DNA of 64,000 nt from Lachnospiraceae bacterium. Lineage in GTDB: Bacteria > Bacillota > Clostridia > Lachnospirales > Lachnospiraceae. The notes beneath the pieces were generated by a model that was not told the DNA's origin, made no database searches, and saw only the letters and a program-made list of their open reading frames with translations. Every line of letters starts with the position of its first letter. The stretch's first letter is position 1. The stretch spans positions 35,492-99,491 of the forward strand of contig JAKSHY010000010.1 of the NCBI GenBank assembly GCA_024399135.1, written 5' to 3'. Positions 26,350 to 35,998 of the stretch are shown in pieces. The position numbers and the translations under genes are program-made.

Positions 26350-26500
26350 TTTTTCAATTAGAAATGCTGGCAATATAACATGAAAAAATATATAATTTTA
26401 TGGGTGTGTCACATCCTGTTTGTATGCATATAAATGTGAAATATTTACTATACATAAAATTAGGTGTATGACCATGAAATAAAGTATATAGAGGTAAAGA

Positions 26501-27316
26501 ATGAACAGAGATTTTTTGAAGGACAAGAAGAGAATTGTCGTTAAAATAGGAACTTCTAATGTTACTCATGAAGAAACTGGAGAAATTAACCTTTTAAAGC
26601 TTGATAAGCTTGCAATGGTTCTTTCTGATATAAGGAAGAGAGGAAAAGATGTTCTTTTGGTTTCATCTGGTGCCATCGGTGCTGGAAGAACTGCACTTGG
26701 AATAAAGGAAAAGCCTACAGAACTTCCAATTAAGCAGGCCTGCGCTGCGGTTGGTCAGGCAAGGCTTATGAATATTTATCAGAAGATGTTCTCAGAGTAC
26801 AACCAGATGATAGCTCAGCTTATGGTTACTAAGCATACTTTGACGAATGATATTAGTAGACAGAACGCTCAGAACACTTTAAGAGAGTTATTTGATATGG
26901 GAGTTATCCCTATTCTTAATGAAAACGACCCAGTATCTACAGATCAGATTTTGAATGAGGTCTTTGGGGATAATGATACACTTTCTGCGATTGTTGCAGA
27001 ACTTGTAGACGCAGACCTTCTTATTCTGCTTTCAGATATTGATGGTCTTTATACTGATAATCCTAAGGTGAATACGGATGCCAAGTTCATAGAATGTGTT
27101 GAAGCAGATTCTCTTGAGGAAACTTCAGATTTTGCAAAAGGTGCAAGCACAACGTGGGGAACTGGAGGAATGGTTACCAAAATTGAAGCTGCTAAAATAG
27201 CAACAAAAGCTGGAATTGATATGATTATCTGTAACGGTCAGGATGTTGTAGATGTATCGAGAATCCTTGACGGCAAAAATATAGGAACTGTATTCAAGGC
27301 TAGAATTGATGCATAA
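26501..27316 (+). CDS. proB: Glutamate 5-kinase
   Basis: A 271-residue amino-acid kinase for the first step of proline synthesis (glutamate to glutamyl 5-phosphate). KRIVVKIGTSNVT, LLVSSGAIGAG, NENDPVSTDQ, FGDNDTLSAIVA, LLSDIDGLYTDNP and GTGGMVTKIEAA are all typical. It lacks the C-terminal PUA domain of the long form, a normal variant. proA is not adjacent; the next gene is DUF1015. The last codons start a tandem array that continues past the stop. The ribosome site is AGAGG. Confidence 0.93.
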   Translation: MNRDFLKDKKRIVVKIGTSNVTHEETGEINLLKLDKLAMVLSDIRKRGKDVLLVSSGAIGAGRTALGIKEKPTELPIKQACAAVGQARLMNIYQKMFSEYNQMIAQLMVTKHTLTNDISRQNAQNTLRELFDMGVIPILNENDPVSTDQILNEVFGDNDTLSAIVAELVDADLLILLSDIDGLYTDNPKVNTDAKFIECVEADSLEETSDFAKGASTTWGTGGMVTKIEAAKIATKAGIDMIICNGQDVVDVSRILDGKNIGTVFKARIDA

Positions 27317-27420
27317 AGATATAGGAACTGTATTCAAGGCTAGAATTGATGCATAAGATATAGGAACTGTTTTTCAAGACTGGCGTTAATACATAAAGGT
27401 ATAGAAACTGTTTTTTTAGC
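27281..27420. repeat. Tandem array, about 40-bp period, starting inside proB
   Basis: ATAGGAACTG / ATAGAAACTG recurs at 27281, 27321, 27360 and 27401. The second unit repeats the end of proB almost exactly, including GCTAGAATTGATGCATAA, so the stop codon itself is duplicated; later units diverge. It ends shortly before the AAAGGAG site of the next gene. Confidence 0.9.
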
Positions 27421-27446
27421 TACATTGGATAATAAAGGAGAAAAAC

Positions 27447-28694
27447 ATGCCAAAAGTAACAGCATTTAAAGCAATCAGACCAACTAAGGAGGTTTCGGAG
27501 AAATTCGCTGCACTTCCATATGATGTTTACAATAGAAAAGAGTCGGTTGAAATAGTTAAGAAAAATTCTCTTAGCTTCCTGGCAATAGATAGAGCAGAAA
27601 CTTCATTTTCTGATGATGTTGATACATATGATGAGAGAGTGTATCAAAAGGCTAAGGAACTTTTGGAGTCTAGAATTAATGATGGTACATTGATTCAGGA
27701 CGAAAAGCCATGTTTTTATGTATATGAACTTACTATGGATGGAAGGGCACAGACTGGTATTGTTGCATGTTCTTCTGTGGATGATTATGTGAATTCTGTT
27801 ATTAAGAAGCATGAAAACACCAGAGAAGATAAAGAAATAGACAGAATTAAGCATGTAGATACTACGAATGCTCATACCGGTCCAATTTTCTTAGTTTTCA
27901 GAGCAAAGGAAGAGCTTAAGAAGATAGTTAGTGATGTTAAGAGTGATGCAACCAAGCTTCTTTATGATTTTTCTCATGAGGATGGAATAAGACATCGTGC
28001 TTTCATTATTGACGATGAGAAGATGGTTGCTACAATCGAAAATATTTTTTCAACAATTCCATGTACTTATATTGCTGATGGCCATCACAGATGTGCTTCT
28101 GCAGTTAAGGTGGGATTAAAAAGAAGAGAGGCTAATCCTTCATATACTGGAGAGGAAGGATTTAATAGATTTTTGTCCGTTTTATTCCCGGAGGACGAAC
28201 TTTATATAATGCCATATAACAGAGTTGTTAAGGATTTAAACGGACTTACCAAAGATGAATTTTTCACTAAAGTAAAAGAAGCAGGATTTAGTATAGAAGA
28301 AAAGGATGGACAGGTTGCCCCTTCTTCTAAAGCAACGTTTGGTATGTTAGTTGAAGGAAAATGGTATTTATTGACAGCTGATGAGAAGCTCATTTCGAAG
28401 GATCCGGTTAAAGGACTCGATGTGTCAATTCTGCAGGATTATGTATTGGGACCAATTCTTGGAATAGCTGATCCAAGAACAGATAAGAGAATTGATTTCG
28501 TTGGTGGAATAAGAGGACTTAGTGAACTCGAGAGAAGATGTGATAGTGATATGCTGCTTGCATTTTCAATGTATCCAACTTCGATTGCAGAATTGCTTGA
28601 GGTTGCTGATGCTGGATTATTAATGCCACCTAAATCAACATGGTTTGAACCAAAACTTCTTTCTGGAATGTTTATTCATTCTTTGAACGATTAA
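27447..28694 (+). CDS. DUF1015 family protein
   Basis: A 415-residue protein of the DUF1015 family: LPYDVYNRKE near the start, the signature KHENTREDKEIDRIKHVDTT, HTGPIFLVF, then YIADGHHRCASA and NRFLSVLFPEDEL. Histidine- and acid-rich conserved blocks suggest an enzyme, but no reaction is established for the family to my knowledge. In Clostridia it often lies near serine/one-carbon genes; here it follows proB after the tandem array. The ATG follows AAAGGAG. Confidence 0.88.
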   Translation: MPKVTAFKAIRPTKEVSEKFAALPYDVYNRKESVEIVKKNSLSFLAIDRAETSFSDDVDTYDERVYQKAKELLESRINDGTLIQDEKPCFYVYELTMDGRAQTGIVACSSVDDYVNSVIKKHENTREDKEIDRIKHVDTTNAHTGPIFLVFRAKEELKKIVSDVKSDATKLLYDFSHEDGIRHRAFIIDDEKMVATIENIFSTIPCTYIADGHHRCASAVKVGLKRREANPSYTGEEGFNRFLSVLFPEDELYIMPYNRVVKDLNGLTKDEFFTKVKEAGFSIEEKDGQVAPSSKATFGMLVEGKWYLLTADEKLISKDPVKGLDVSILQDYVLGPILGIADPRTDKRIDFVGGIRGLSELERRCDSDMLLAFSMYPTSIAELLEVADAGLLMPPKSTWFEPKLLSGMFIHSLND

Positions 28695-28790
28695 TTTGCG
28701 GGCAGTTGATTTTATGTTATAGCAAATGCATGTAAAACGACTGAAACTTTCATAAATGACTAAATGAGTCAATGATATATATTTTTGTAC

Positions 28791-29774
28791 ATGGAAAGAT
28801 TAGATCAGGATTTAAAAAACAAGAATTTTCAGCATCTGTACCTATTATATGGTGAGGAGGCTTATCTTAGACAGAATTATAAGAAGGCGCTGATTAAGGC
28901 TATTATGGGGGATGATACTATGAATCAGTCCTCATATATAGGCAAAGATATAAATGTTGGAGCCTTGATTGATCAGGCTGAAACTATGCCTTTTTTTGGT
29001 GATAAAAGACTTATTCTGATAGAAGATTCTGGCTTTTTAAAGAATTCTGGTGGCGAAGCCTTGGCTGATTATATTAAGGAAATTCCAGAATATCTTTATA
29101 TAATAATTGTTGAGGCTGAGGTTGATAAAAGAAGTAAATTTTTCAAAGCTTGTACTTCGGCTGGCAGTGCTGTTTTAATGGAACCTTATAAAGAAGGTAA
29201 GATGAAGCAGTGGATAGGAAGTGTTCTCAAGCAAAATTCCAAGAAAATGACAGAAAGTGATGTTGAATATCTTCTTCAAAAGACAGGAGATGATATGGTC
29301 AATATAAGAAGCGAATTGGAAAAGCTAATTAACTTCACTGGAGAACGAGATGTCATCACCAGAAATGACATTGATGAAATCGTAATTCGACAGATTGGAG
29401 ACTGTATTTTTGACCTTGTTGAGGCTATGGGCAATAGAAAGCAGACGAAAGCGTTAGAGTATTATTATGATCTTTTGGCGAGACGTGAGGCTCCTTTCAA
29501 GATTCTTGCTTTGATTGGAAGACAGTTCAATATACTTCTTCAAACTAAAGAACTTATTGGAATTAGAAGCCAGGAGAGCGAGATTGCATCGAAGGTTAAG
29601 GTTCCGCCATTTACGGTAAGGAAATATATTCAGCAGGCGAGAATGTACGATATGAAAACACTTGTATCAGCAATTGAAGCTTGTGCCCAGGCTGATGAAG
29701 ACATAAAAACTGGAAAAATGCAGGACAGAATGGCGGTTGAACTTTTGATAGTTGAGTACTCCAGGGCTAGTTAG
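28791..29774 (+). CDS. holA: DNA polymerase III delta subunit
   Basis: A 327-residue clamp-loader delta subunit. The pattern HLYLLYGEEAYLRQNYKKAL, then MPFFGDKRLILIEDS, TGDDMVNIRSELEKL and PFKILALIGRQFNILLQTKEL fits HolA. It opens the sliding clamp during loading at replication forks. The ATG at 28791 is chosen over the TTG at 28785; neither has a strong ribosome site. It stands alone between DUF1015 and malQ. Confidence 0.9.
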   Translation: MERLDQDLKNKNFQHLYLLYGEEAYLRQNYKKALIKAIMGDDTMNQSSYIGKDINVGALIDQAETMPFFGDKRLILIEDSGFLKNSGGEALADYIKEIPEYLYIIIVEAEVDKRSKFFKACTSAGSAVLMEPYKEGKMKQWIGSVLKQNSKKMTESDVEYLLQKTGDDMVNIRSELEKLINFTGERDVITRNDIDEIVIRQIGDCIFDLVEAMGNRKQTKALEYYYDLLARREAPFKILALIGRQFNILLQTKELIGIRSQESEIASKVKVPPFTVRKYIQQARMYDMKTLVSAIEACAQADEDIKTGKMQDRMAVELLIVEYSRAS

Positions 29775-29851
29775 TGAAAGATATATGCACGGAATTGGTT
29801 TGTTAGAATTGTAGAGACGTGCAGTAACTGATTAAAAGTGAGGGATTATTG

Positions 29852-31366
29852 ATGCGTGAAAGTGGTATTTTGTTTCCAATCTTTTCATTACCATCTAAGT
29901 TTGGTATTGGATGTATTTCAAGGGAAGCATATGAATTCATAGATTTTTTGAAGGAGGCAGGACAAGGATACTGGCAGATTCTTCCAATCGGACCTACGGG
30001 ATTTGGAGATTCACCATACCAGCCTTTCTCAGCATTTGCAGGAAATCCTTATTTCATATCTCCTGAGGTTCTTATTGAAAAAGGATATCTGACATGGGAT
30101 GAGGCCAATTCTTATGACTTTGGCCAGGATGAGACACATGTTGATTATGGTGCTTTATATAACAATAGATTTGAATTGTTGAGAGTTGCCTTTAATCGTT
30201 TTAAAGAAAAGGGTGGACAGGAAGAAAAGGCTTACAAGGACTTTCTTAAAAAAGAAGATTTCTGGCTTGAGGATTACTGTATATTTATGGCTCTTAAAAA
30301 CAAATATCAGGGAGCTTCCTGGCTGACCTTTGAGGATGAGGATCGCCTGAAAAAGGATACCGCTGTTAAAAAGGCCAAGTCGGAGCTTGAAGATGAGATA
30401 AATTTCTTCCGCTTCCAGCAGTATGAATTTGATTGTGAATGGAAGAATTTAAGAGCGTATGCCAAGAAAAATAACATTAAATTAATAGGAGATATTCCTT
30501 TTTATGTATCTTTGGATGGCGCAGATGCATGGTCGCATCCAGAAGCCTTCCAAATGGATGAAAACGCGGTTCCTACAGTAGTAGCCGGATGCCCGCCAGA
30601 TGCATTTTCAGCAACCGGACAATTATGGGGTAATCCTATCTACGACTGGGAAAACAGGAAAGCTGGTGGATATGAATGGTGGATGAAGCGCCTTGAGAGA
30701 AGCTATGAGCTTTATGATGTGGTGCGTATAGATCATTTTCATGGATTTTCTGACTACTATGCTATTCCATATGGTGATGAAACAGCCGAGAAGGGAAAGA
30801 AGAATAAAGGTCCTGGAATGGATTTCTTTAAGGCAGTTGAGAAGAAGTTCGGAGATCTGTCTGACTTTAAGATGATAGCAGAGGACTTAGGTACTGTTAC
30901 TAAAGAAAATCAGAAGCTTCTTGAGGACAGTAAAATTCCGGGAATGAAGGTACTTCAGTATGCATTTACCAGCTGGGACAGTGTTTATATTACTCATAGA
31001 CATGATTCACATTGCGTAGTGTACACAGGAACTCATGATAATACTCCTTCCAGGGCATGGATAGAAGAAATTGGAGATGGAGACAGAGATTTCGTAAGAC
31101 GATATATCAATTCCATGAACACGGATTATGGTGCTTTCGTATGGGATTTCATTCGCGAAGCATATAGATCAGTGGCGGCATTATGTATTATTCCGCTTCA
31201 GGATTATCTTGTTATGGGAAAAGAGTGTCGAATCAATGCACCGGGAACGCCTGACGGAAACTGGCAGTTCAGGCTTCGTCCAAACTTTCTTTCAAGAGAG
31301 TTGGCAATCAGTATAAGAGGCCTTGCTGAAACCTATGGTCGAATTCCAAGAGTTGAAGAAGAGTAG
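29852..31366 (+). CDS. malQ: 4-alpha-glucanotransferase
   Basis: A 504-residue GH77 disproportionating enzyme that transfers glucan chains between maltodextrins. Signatures: SGILFPIFSLPSKFGIGC, GYWQILPIGPTGFGDSPYQP, VVRIDHFHGF with the nucleophile Asp, IAEDLGTV with the acid/base Glu, and TGTHDNTPSR with the stabilising Asp. It is cytosolic, with no accessory domain. The ATG at 29852 has GTGAGGGA eight bases upstream; an in-frame TTG one codon earlier is less likely. It fits glycogen or maltodextrin turnover; no other glucan gene is adjacent. Confidence 0.95.
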   Translation: MRESGILFPIFSLPSKFGIGCISREAYEFIDFLKEAGQGYWQILPIGPTGFGDSPYQPFSAFAGNPYFISPEVLIEKGYLTWDEANSYDFGQDETHVDYGALYNNRFELLRVAFNRFKEKGGQEEKAYKDFLKKEDFWLEDYCIFMALKNKYQGASWLTFEDEDRLKKDTAVKKAKSELEDEINFFRFQQYEFDCEWKNLRAYAKKNNIKLIGDIPFYVSLDGADAWSHPEAFQMDENAVPTVVAGCPPDAFSATGQLWGNPIYDWENRKAGGYEWWMKRLERSYELYDVVRIDHFHGFSDYYAIPYGDETAEKGKKNKGPGMDFFKAVEKKFGDLSDFKMIAEDLGTVTKENQKLLEDSKIPGMKVLQYAFTSWDSVYITHRHDSHCVVYTGTHDNTPSRAWIEEIGDGDRDFVRRYINSMNTDYGAFVWDFIREAYRSVAALCIIPLQDYLVMGKECRINAPGTPDGNWQFRLRPNFLSRELAISIRGLAETYGRIPRVEEE

Positions 31367-31408
31367 AAAAATATAGAATAATTGTGAAAGTAAGAAAGTG
31401 AAAGAGTG

Positions 31409-32632
31409 ATGGGAAAAATAGTAAAAAAATATACAGATATGAGTCTTGTTATTAGAATTATCATCGGACTTTTAGTAGGTGCAGCTGTAGGAATTTTATT
31501 TCCAGAGGCTGAAGCAGTAGCGGTTTTTGGTAAAGTATTTGTTGGAGCCCTAAAGGCAATTGCACCAGTTTTGGTATTCGTACTTGTTATGAGTGCAATA
31601 TCCAAAGCGCATAGTGGCATTGGCTCGAGATTTAGAACCGTTATTATTCTTTATATGCTTAGTACTTTGTTGGCTGCTGTTGTAGCAGTTGCAGGAAGCT
31701 TTTTGTTTCCTGTTGATATGGTACTTACAGAGGCAGCCGAAACACAGCCACCAAGTGGTATAGCTGAAGTCCTTAGCAATCTTTTTACCAATATGGTTAC
31801 GAACCCGATTAATGCTATTTCAAGTGCTAACTATATGGGTGTTTTGTTCTGGGCGGTAGTGCTTGGACTGGCACTTAAAAAGCTTGGAAGCAAATCGACA
31901 ATTGATGTTATTTCTGATCTTTCTGAAATTACATCAACAGCTGTAAGATGGGTAATCCAGTTTGCTCCATTTGGTATTATGGGACTTGTATATGAGTCAG
32001 TTTCAGAAAGTGGTATTGGAATTTTTACTATATATGGAAAGCTTATCGCCCTGCTCGTTGGTTGTATGCTTGTGGTGGCGTTAATAGTAGATCCTCTGGT
32101 TGCATGGATTTTCCTTAAGAAAAATCCATATCCATTAGTATTTAAGTGCCTAAAAGAGAGCGGACTGACAGCATTCTTCACAAGAAGTTCAGCTGCCAAT
32201 ATTCCTGTTAACATGGAGCTTTGTAAGAAACTCGGACTTGATGAAGATTTCTATTCTGTATCTATTCCACTTGGCGCTACTATAAATATGGACGGCGCTG
32301 CAATTACTATAAATGTAATGACTCTTGCAGTATGCCATACACTTGGAATTACTGTTGATATTCCTACAGCAATTATTCTTAGCTTTTTATCTACACTTGC
32401 TGCATGTGGTGCATCAGGCGTGGCCGGAGGTTCATTACTTTTGATTCCAATGGCATGTTCTTTATTTGGCATTGGTGGAGATGTTGCAATGCAGGCAGTT
32501 GCAGTTGGTTTCATAATCGGAGTTATTCAGGATTCTGTTGAGACAGCACTCAATTCAAGTGGCGATGTAATGTTCGCTGCAACAGCAGAATTTCACGACA
32601 AGATGAAACGTGGTGAAGAGGTTAAGTTTTAG
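31409..32632 (+). CDS. sstT: Serine/threonine:sodium symporter
   Basis: A 407-residue transporter of the dicarboxylate/amino acid:cation symporter family with eight or more hydrophobic helices. SstT-like features are the short N-terminus (YTDMSLVIRIIIGLLVG), the AFFTRSSAANIPVNMELC hairpin, and PLGATINMDGAAITINVMTLAV with SFLSTLAACGASGVAGGSL. It would import serine and threonine with sodium. The start is the ATG at 31409; a GTG precedes it directly. A strong terminator follows at 32698. Confidence 0.92.
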   Translation: MGKIVKKYTDMSLVIRIIIGLLVGAAVGILFPEAEAVAVFGKVFVGALKAIAPVLVFVLVMSAISKAHSGIGSRFRTVIILYMLSTLLAAVVAVAGSFLFPVDMVLTEAAETQPPSGIAEVLSNLFTNMVTNPINAISSANYMGVLFWAVVLGLALKKLGSKSTIDVISDLSEITSTAVRWVIQFAPFGIMGLVYESVSESGIGIFTIYGKLIALLVGCMLVVALIVDPLVAWIFLKKNPYPLVFKCLKESGLTAFFTRSSAANIPVNMELCKKLGLDEDFYSVSIPLGATINMDGAAITINVMTLAVCHTLGITVDIPTAIILSFLSTLAACGASGVAGGSLLLIPMACSLFGIGGDVAMQAVAVGFIIGVIQDSVETALNSSGDVMFAATAEFHDKMKRGEEVKF

Positions 32633-32697
32633 ATATTCCATTAAGATGCGTTTGACAAAGATATAGTTATAAATAAAAACATAAGAAAAATAAACAC

Positions 32698-32745
32698 ACC
32701 CCATATACAGACCTAAAATTTGGACTGTATATGGGGTATATTTTT
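32698..32745 (+). terminator. Rho-independent terminator after sstT
   Basis: A stem of ACCCCATATACAG against CTGTATATGGGGT with a short loop, followed by a TATATTTTT tract. Confidence 0.9.
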
Positions 32746-32798
32746 GCCATAAGATAAATGGTGCTTAAGGAAATTTAAATACGTGGAGGATAATTACT

Positions 32799-33182
32799 AT
32801 GAAAAAGGAAAGAAATATAAAAAGAAAATCAGGAATTAGAAGGCTGGTAGTTGGAATGGTGACTTTGGCATGGATTTTGATGATTGCATTCTGCTTTAAA
32901 ATGACTGCTCATAGTATGGAAAAGGATAATACAGACAACATGAAGGGATATTATCAGGCTATGGAGAAAGAATATATTTCACATGTAAAATCTGAACTTA
33001 TGAAAAATGGATATTTAAACACCGGAGTTATGTTAACTAATGTATCGTATTCGGATGGAAGCAGACTTTATACATTGACTGTTAATCATAAGAAAATAGA
33101 AACAGATGAGGAAATGGAAAAACTACTTAATTCTGTTGAATGGCCAATAGATAATGCTGACCTTAGCTTTAAGGCTGTGTAA
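32799..33182 (+). CDS. Small single-pass membrane protein
   Basis: A 127-residue protein with a Lys/Arg-rich N-terminus, one membrane segment (LVVGMVTLAWILMIAFCF, residues ~17-34) and an extracytoplasmic domain of ~90 residues. No lipobox or cleavage site is evident, so it is likely anchored. GGAGG lies ahead of the ATG. Family and role are not recognised. Confidence 0.7.
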   Translation: MKKERNIKRKSGIRRLVVGMVTLAWILMIAFCFKMTAHSMEKDNTDNMKGYYQAMEKEYISHVKSELMKNGYLNTGVMLTNVSYSDGSRLYTLTVNHKKIETDEEMEKLLNSVEWPIDNADLSFKAV

Positions 33183-33278
33183 GTTATAAGTATGGTTAAA
33201 AATAGCATTATTCAATGGAATAAAGCTTGGTTTTGAATTATAATTTAAGGTAGCTAAAAACTGAAAGGAGCTATCTTA

Positions 33279-33734
33279 ATGGAAGTGATAGTTGGACAGA
33301 TTTATCAACATTTTAAAGGAGATCTTTATAGAGTAATCACAGAGGCTGTGCACTCTGAAACAGGTGAGAAACTGGTTGTTTATCAGGCACTTTATGATGA
33401 AAGCAAAGTGTATGCCAGACCATATGAAATGTTCGTATCTATGGTCGACAAGGCAAAGTATCCAGAAGTGGATGCTGAATTTAGATTCACACCAGTTCGT
33501 GAAGAAGAAATGAATATTAATCCCAGAGTTTTAGCATTTTTAGACGCAGATGAGTTTAATGACAAGCTTCGTATTCTGATCGATATGAAGGGAAATGTTA
33601 CTAACGATATGGTTAATACAATGGCCTTCTCAATAGATACAGAGCTTAATGATGGAAGCGCAGAACAAAGACTTGAAGAGTTAATTGGATGTGTTTCTCT
33701 AAGAGCTAAATTCGAAAGCGGAAGAAGAGTTTAA
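33279..33734 (+). CDS. DUF1653 domain protein
   Basis: A 151-residue protein whose first ~65 residues are the DUF1653 domain: GQIYQHFKGDLYRVITEAVH, SETGEKLVVYQALYD, and ARPYEMFVS. The rest is acidic and helical with no known domain. The function of DUF1653 is not established. AAAGGAG precedes the ATG. Confidence 0.8.
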   Translation: MEVIVGQIYQHFKGDLYRVITEAVHSETGEKLVVYQALYDESKVYARPYEMFVSMVDKAKYPEVDAEFRFTPVREEEMNINPRVLAFLDADEFNDKLRILIDMKGNVTNDMVNTMAFSIDTELNDGSAEQRLEELIGCVSLRAKFESGRRV

Positions 33735-33844
33735 CCGCCTAAAATCCAGGTTATTACTTAATTTGTGAAAATAAAAACAGGGCGTTGACAAACATATGTT
33801 CGATAATGTATGCTGATAATGGGATCGGAAATGGAAGGTTCGTT

Positions 33845-34756
33845 ATGGCTTATGATTTAGAGAACAGACTGGTTATTGGGGTTTCATCCAGAGCCTTGTT
33901 TGATTTAACAACTGAAAATGAGATATTCGAAACGGAAGGTGTTGATGCTTATTGCCAGTATCAGGTTGAGCATGAGAATGACCTTTTAATGCCAGGAAAC
34001 GGATTCCCTCTTGTTAAGGCCTTATTAAATATTAATAAGATTCCGGGACAGGAAGGCAGGGTAGAGGTTATTGTTATGTCACATAACAGCCCAGATACTT
34101 CTCTTCGGGTATTTAATGCAATAGAGCATTATGGACTTGATATAACCAGAGCAGTTTTGGCTTCTGGGGCTCCACTTACTCCATATCTTGAAGCATTTCA
34201 AACAGATTTATATCTTTCTGCAGATGAAGATGATGTACAGTCTGCCATAGACTGTGGAATTGCTGCTGGTATTATATGCTGTGATACTATTAGTACGCCT
34301 AAGAGTAGTGACGATATCTCACAGATTAGAATCGCATTTGATGGAGATGCAGTCTTATTTTCGGATGATTCAGAAAAGATATTTCAGGAGCAGGGATTAG
34401 AAGCTTTCGAAGAGAATGAAAGGCGTCTGGCGAAAGATCCTATGAAAGCAGGTCCGTTCGCTAAATTCCTAAAAACTATTTCTGATTTGCAAAAAGAACT
34501 TCCGCAGAACGATGCTCCGATAAGAACTGCATTAGTTACAGCAAGATCTGCGCCTTCGCATGAAAGAGTCATCAGAACACTTCGCGCATGGAATGTTCGT
34601 ATTGATGAGGCGTTCTTCCTGGGAGGTGTTACTAAATCGCAGGTTTTAAAAGCATTCGGAGCTCACATATTTTTTGATGACCAGGTTGTACATACTGAAC
34701 CGGCATCCAAGCTTGTTCCATCTGCGAGAGTTCCATATAAAAAACGTTCACCATAA
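33845..34756 (+). CDS. Cytosolic 5'-nucleotidase (NT5C1 family)
   Basis: A 303-residue protein of the cytosolic 5'-nucleotidase family PF06189: LENRLVIGVSSRALFDL at the start, EVIVMSHNSPDTSLRVFNAI, and the DGDAVLFSDDSE block, ending in FFLGGVTKSQVLKAFGAHIFFDDQ. It would remove phosphate from nucleoside monophosphates. The ATG at 33845 matches the family start and has GGAAGG six bases upstream; an open frame reaching back to a TTG at 33785 has no such support. A bidirectional-type hairpin follows. Confidence 0.88.
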   Translation: MAYDLENRLVIGVSSRALFDLTTENEIFETEGVDAYCQYQVEHENDLLMPGNGFPLVKALLNINKIPGQEGRVEVIVMSHNSPDTSLRVFNAIEHYGLDITRAVLASGAPLTPYLEAFQTDLYLSADEDDVQSAIDCGIAAGIICCDTISTPKSSDDISQIRIAFDGDAVLFSDDSEKIFQEQGLEAFEENERRLAKDPMKAGPFAKFLKTISDLQKELPQNDAPIRTALVTARSAPSHERVIRTLRAWNVRIDEAFFLGGVTKSQVLKAFGAHIFFDDQVVHTEPASKLVPSARVPYKKRSP

Positions 34757-34760
34757 AATT

Positions 34761-34800
34761 ATGCCACAGAGTCATTAATGACACTGTGGCATATTATATA
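34761..34800. terminator. Hairpin terminator between convergent genes
   Basis: ATGCCACAG pairs with CTGTGGCAT around an inner GTCATTAATGAC palindrome (34761-34792). It lies between the converging 5'-nucleotidase and lipid kinase genes and could serve both; T-tracts are short. Confidence 0.65.
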
Positions 34801-34846
34801 AGATGTGAAAAATTGTATAAAAATGTGAAATAATAGCCGGAGTGGT

Positions 34847-35821
34847 TTACATAAGTAATTGCAATTTTTCCTGCTCGCAAGTTACAGTGATTGAACTGCT
34901 TTTCATGGTTACTTCTCCGTCAGTATGTACCCATAGAGGCTCTTCGGTTTCAATATGGATTTTCTTTCCAGAGTATTTGTCGACACCCTTATATTTAAAG
35001 TGTTGACCCTTCATAGCTTTTGGAAGAGCTTTCAGTACAGTTAATTTAGAAACATTAGATACAGAACATACATCAATGATTCCATCGTGGTAGTTGGCAT
35101 TAGGACTGAACATGAAACCGCCACCTTCATACTGATGAATCATGCATGCAGCGAATAAGAAGTTAGGTAACCTGATAGTAGTCTCATCATCTATTGTCAT
35201 GGTACAGTTATGCAATTTAGTGGTGAATAACTGCTTTAAGGCAATACAAAGATATACAAGTTTTCCAAGCCCAACCTTATTTAATACTTTCTTGATAGGA
35301 GATACTAAAGCCTCTTCACATATTGCAGCATCATAGCCGATTCCACAGCTTACATCAAAATAGCGATGCTTTATCAGCTTATCTTCATGCATGCGCGAAA
35401 GCTGCTTGGATGTTGAATCAAAATTCATAATTCCAAGATCCATGGTTACAGGTTCTTTACAGTCCAGAATATTGTTAAGACATTTAACAGGATCGTTAGG
35501 AAGCTTCAAATCTCGTGCGAAATCGTTACTTGAACCTGTTGGAATATAACCGATTTCAACTCTGTCAAAATCAGATACTCCCTGAAGTGCTTCGTTCATG
35601 GTGCCATCTCCTCCAAGAACGATAAGCTTTAGCTTGGAATTAGGACTTGACGCTAATGTATATCCTGATAGATCTTTTACTAATTCAATAACGTGTCCTG
35701 GCTTTTTTGAAAAAACAACCTTATAATCCACACCACGGTCAACAAGTACAGGCTCTAAATCGGCCCATATATCTTTGCCCTTACCAGTTCTTGATGCTGG
35801 ATTGACTATTATATGATACAT
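34847..35821 (-). CDS. Diacylglycerol kinase-type lipid kinase (DgkB/YegS-like)
   Basis: A 324-residue DAGK_cat protein. NPASRTGKGKDIW opens the nucleotide-binding half; the LGGDGTMNEALQGV motif, GYIPTGSSNDFARDLKLP and the C-terminal beta-domain with HTDGE are typical. It would phosphorylate diacylglycerol or a related lipid at the membrane surface, feeding phospholipid recycling after lipoteichoic-acid synthesis in Gram-positives. AAAGGAG lies nine bases before the start. It is divergent from glyA. Confidence 0.9.
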   Translation of the reverse strand: MYHIIVNPASRTGKGKDIWADLEPVLVDRGVDYKVVFSKKPGHVIELVKDLSGYTLASSPNSKLKLIVLGGDGTMNEALQGVSDFDRVEIGYIPTGSSNDFARDLKLPNDPVKCLNNILDCKEPVTMDLGIMNFDSTSKQLSRMHEDKLIKHRYFDVSCGIGYDAAICEEALVSPIKKVLNKVGLGKLVYLCIALKQLFTTKLHNCTMTIDDETTIRLPNFLFAACMIHQYEGGGFMFSPNANYHDGIIDVCSVSNVSKLTVLKALPKAMKGQHFKYKGVDKYSGKKIHIETEEPLWVHTDGEVTMKSSSITVTCEQEKLQLLM

Positions 35822-35998
35822 CCCTTAAATCTCCTTTATCCCCATTTCTATTTTTGATTTAATCCGATTGCTCGTTACTATAATTGTTCCAATCACTTAT
35901 TTTCACTTTATTATAGTAAAGAATTAAACTTTGTGCTATACTTTTAGCCGTTAGGTTTTATATTTAGCAAAAAATGTATAAAGGAGATTAGAGGTAAC

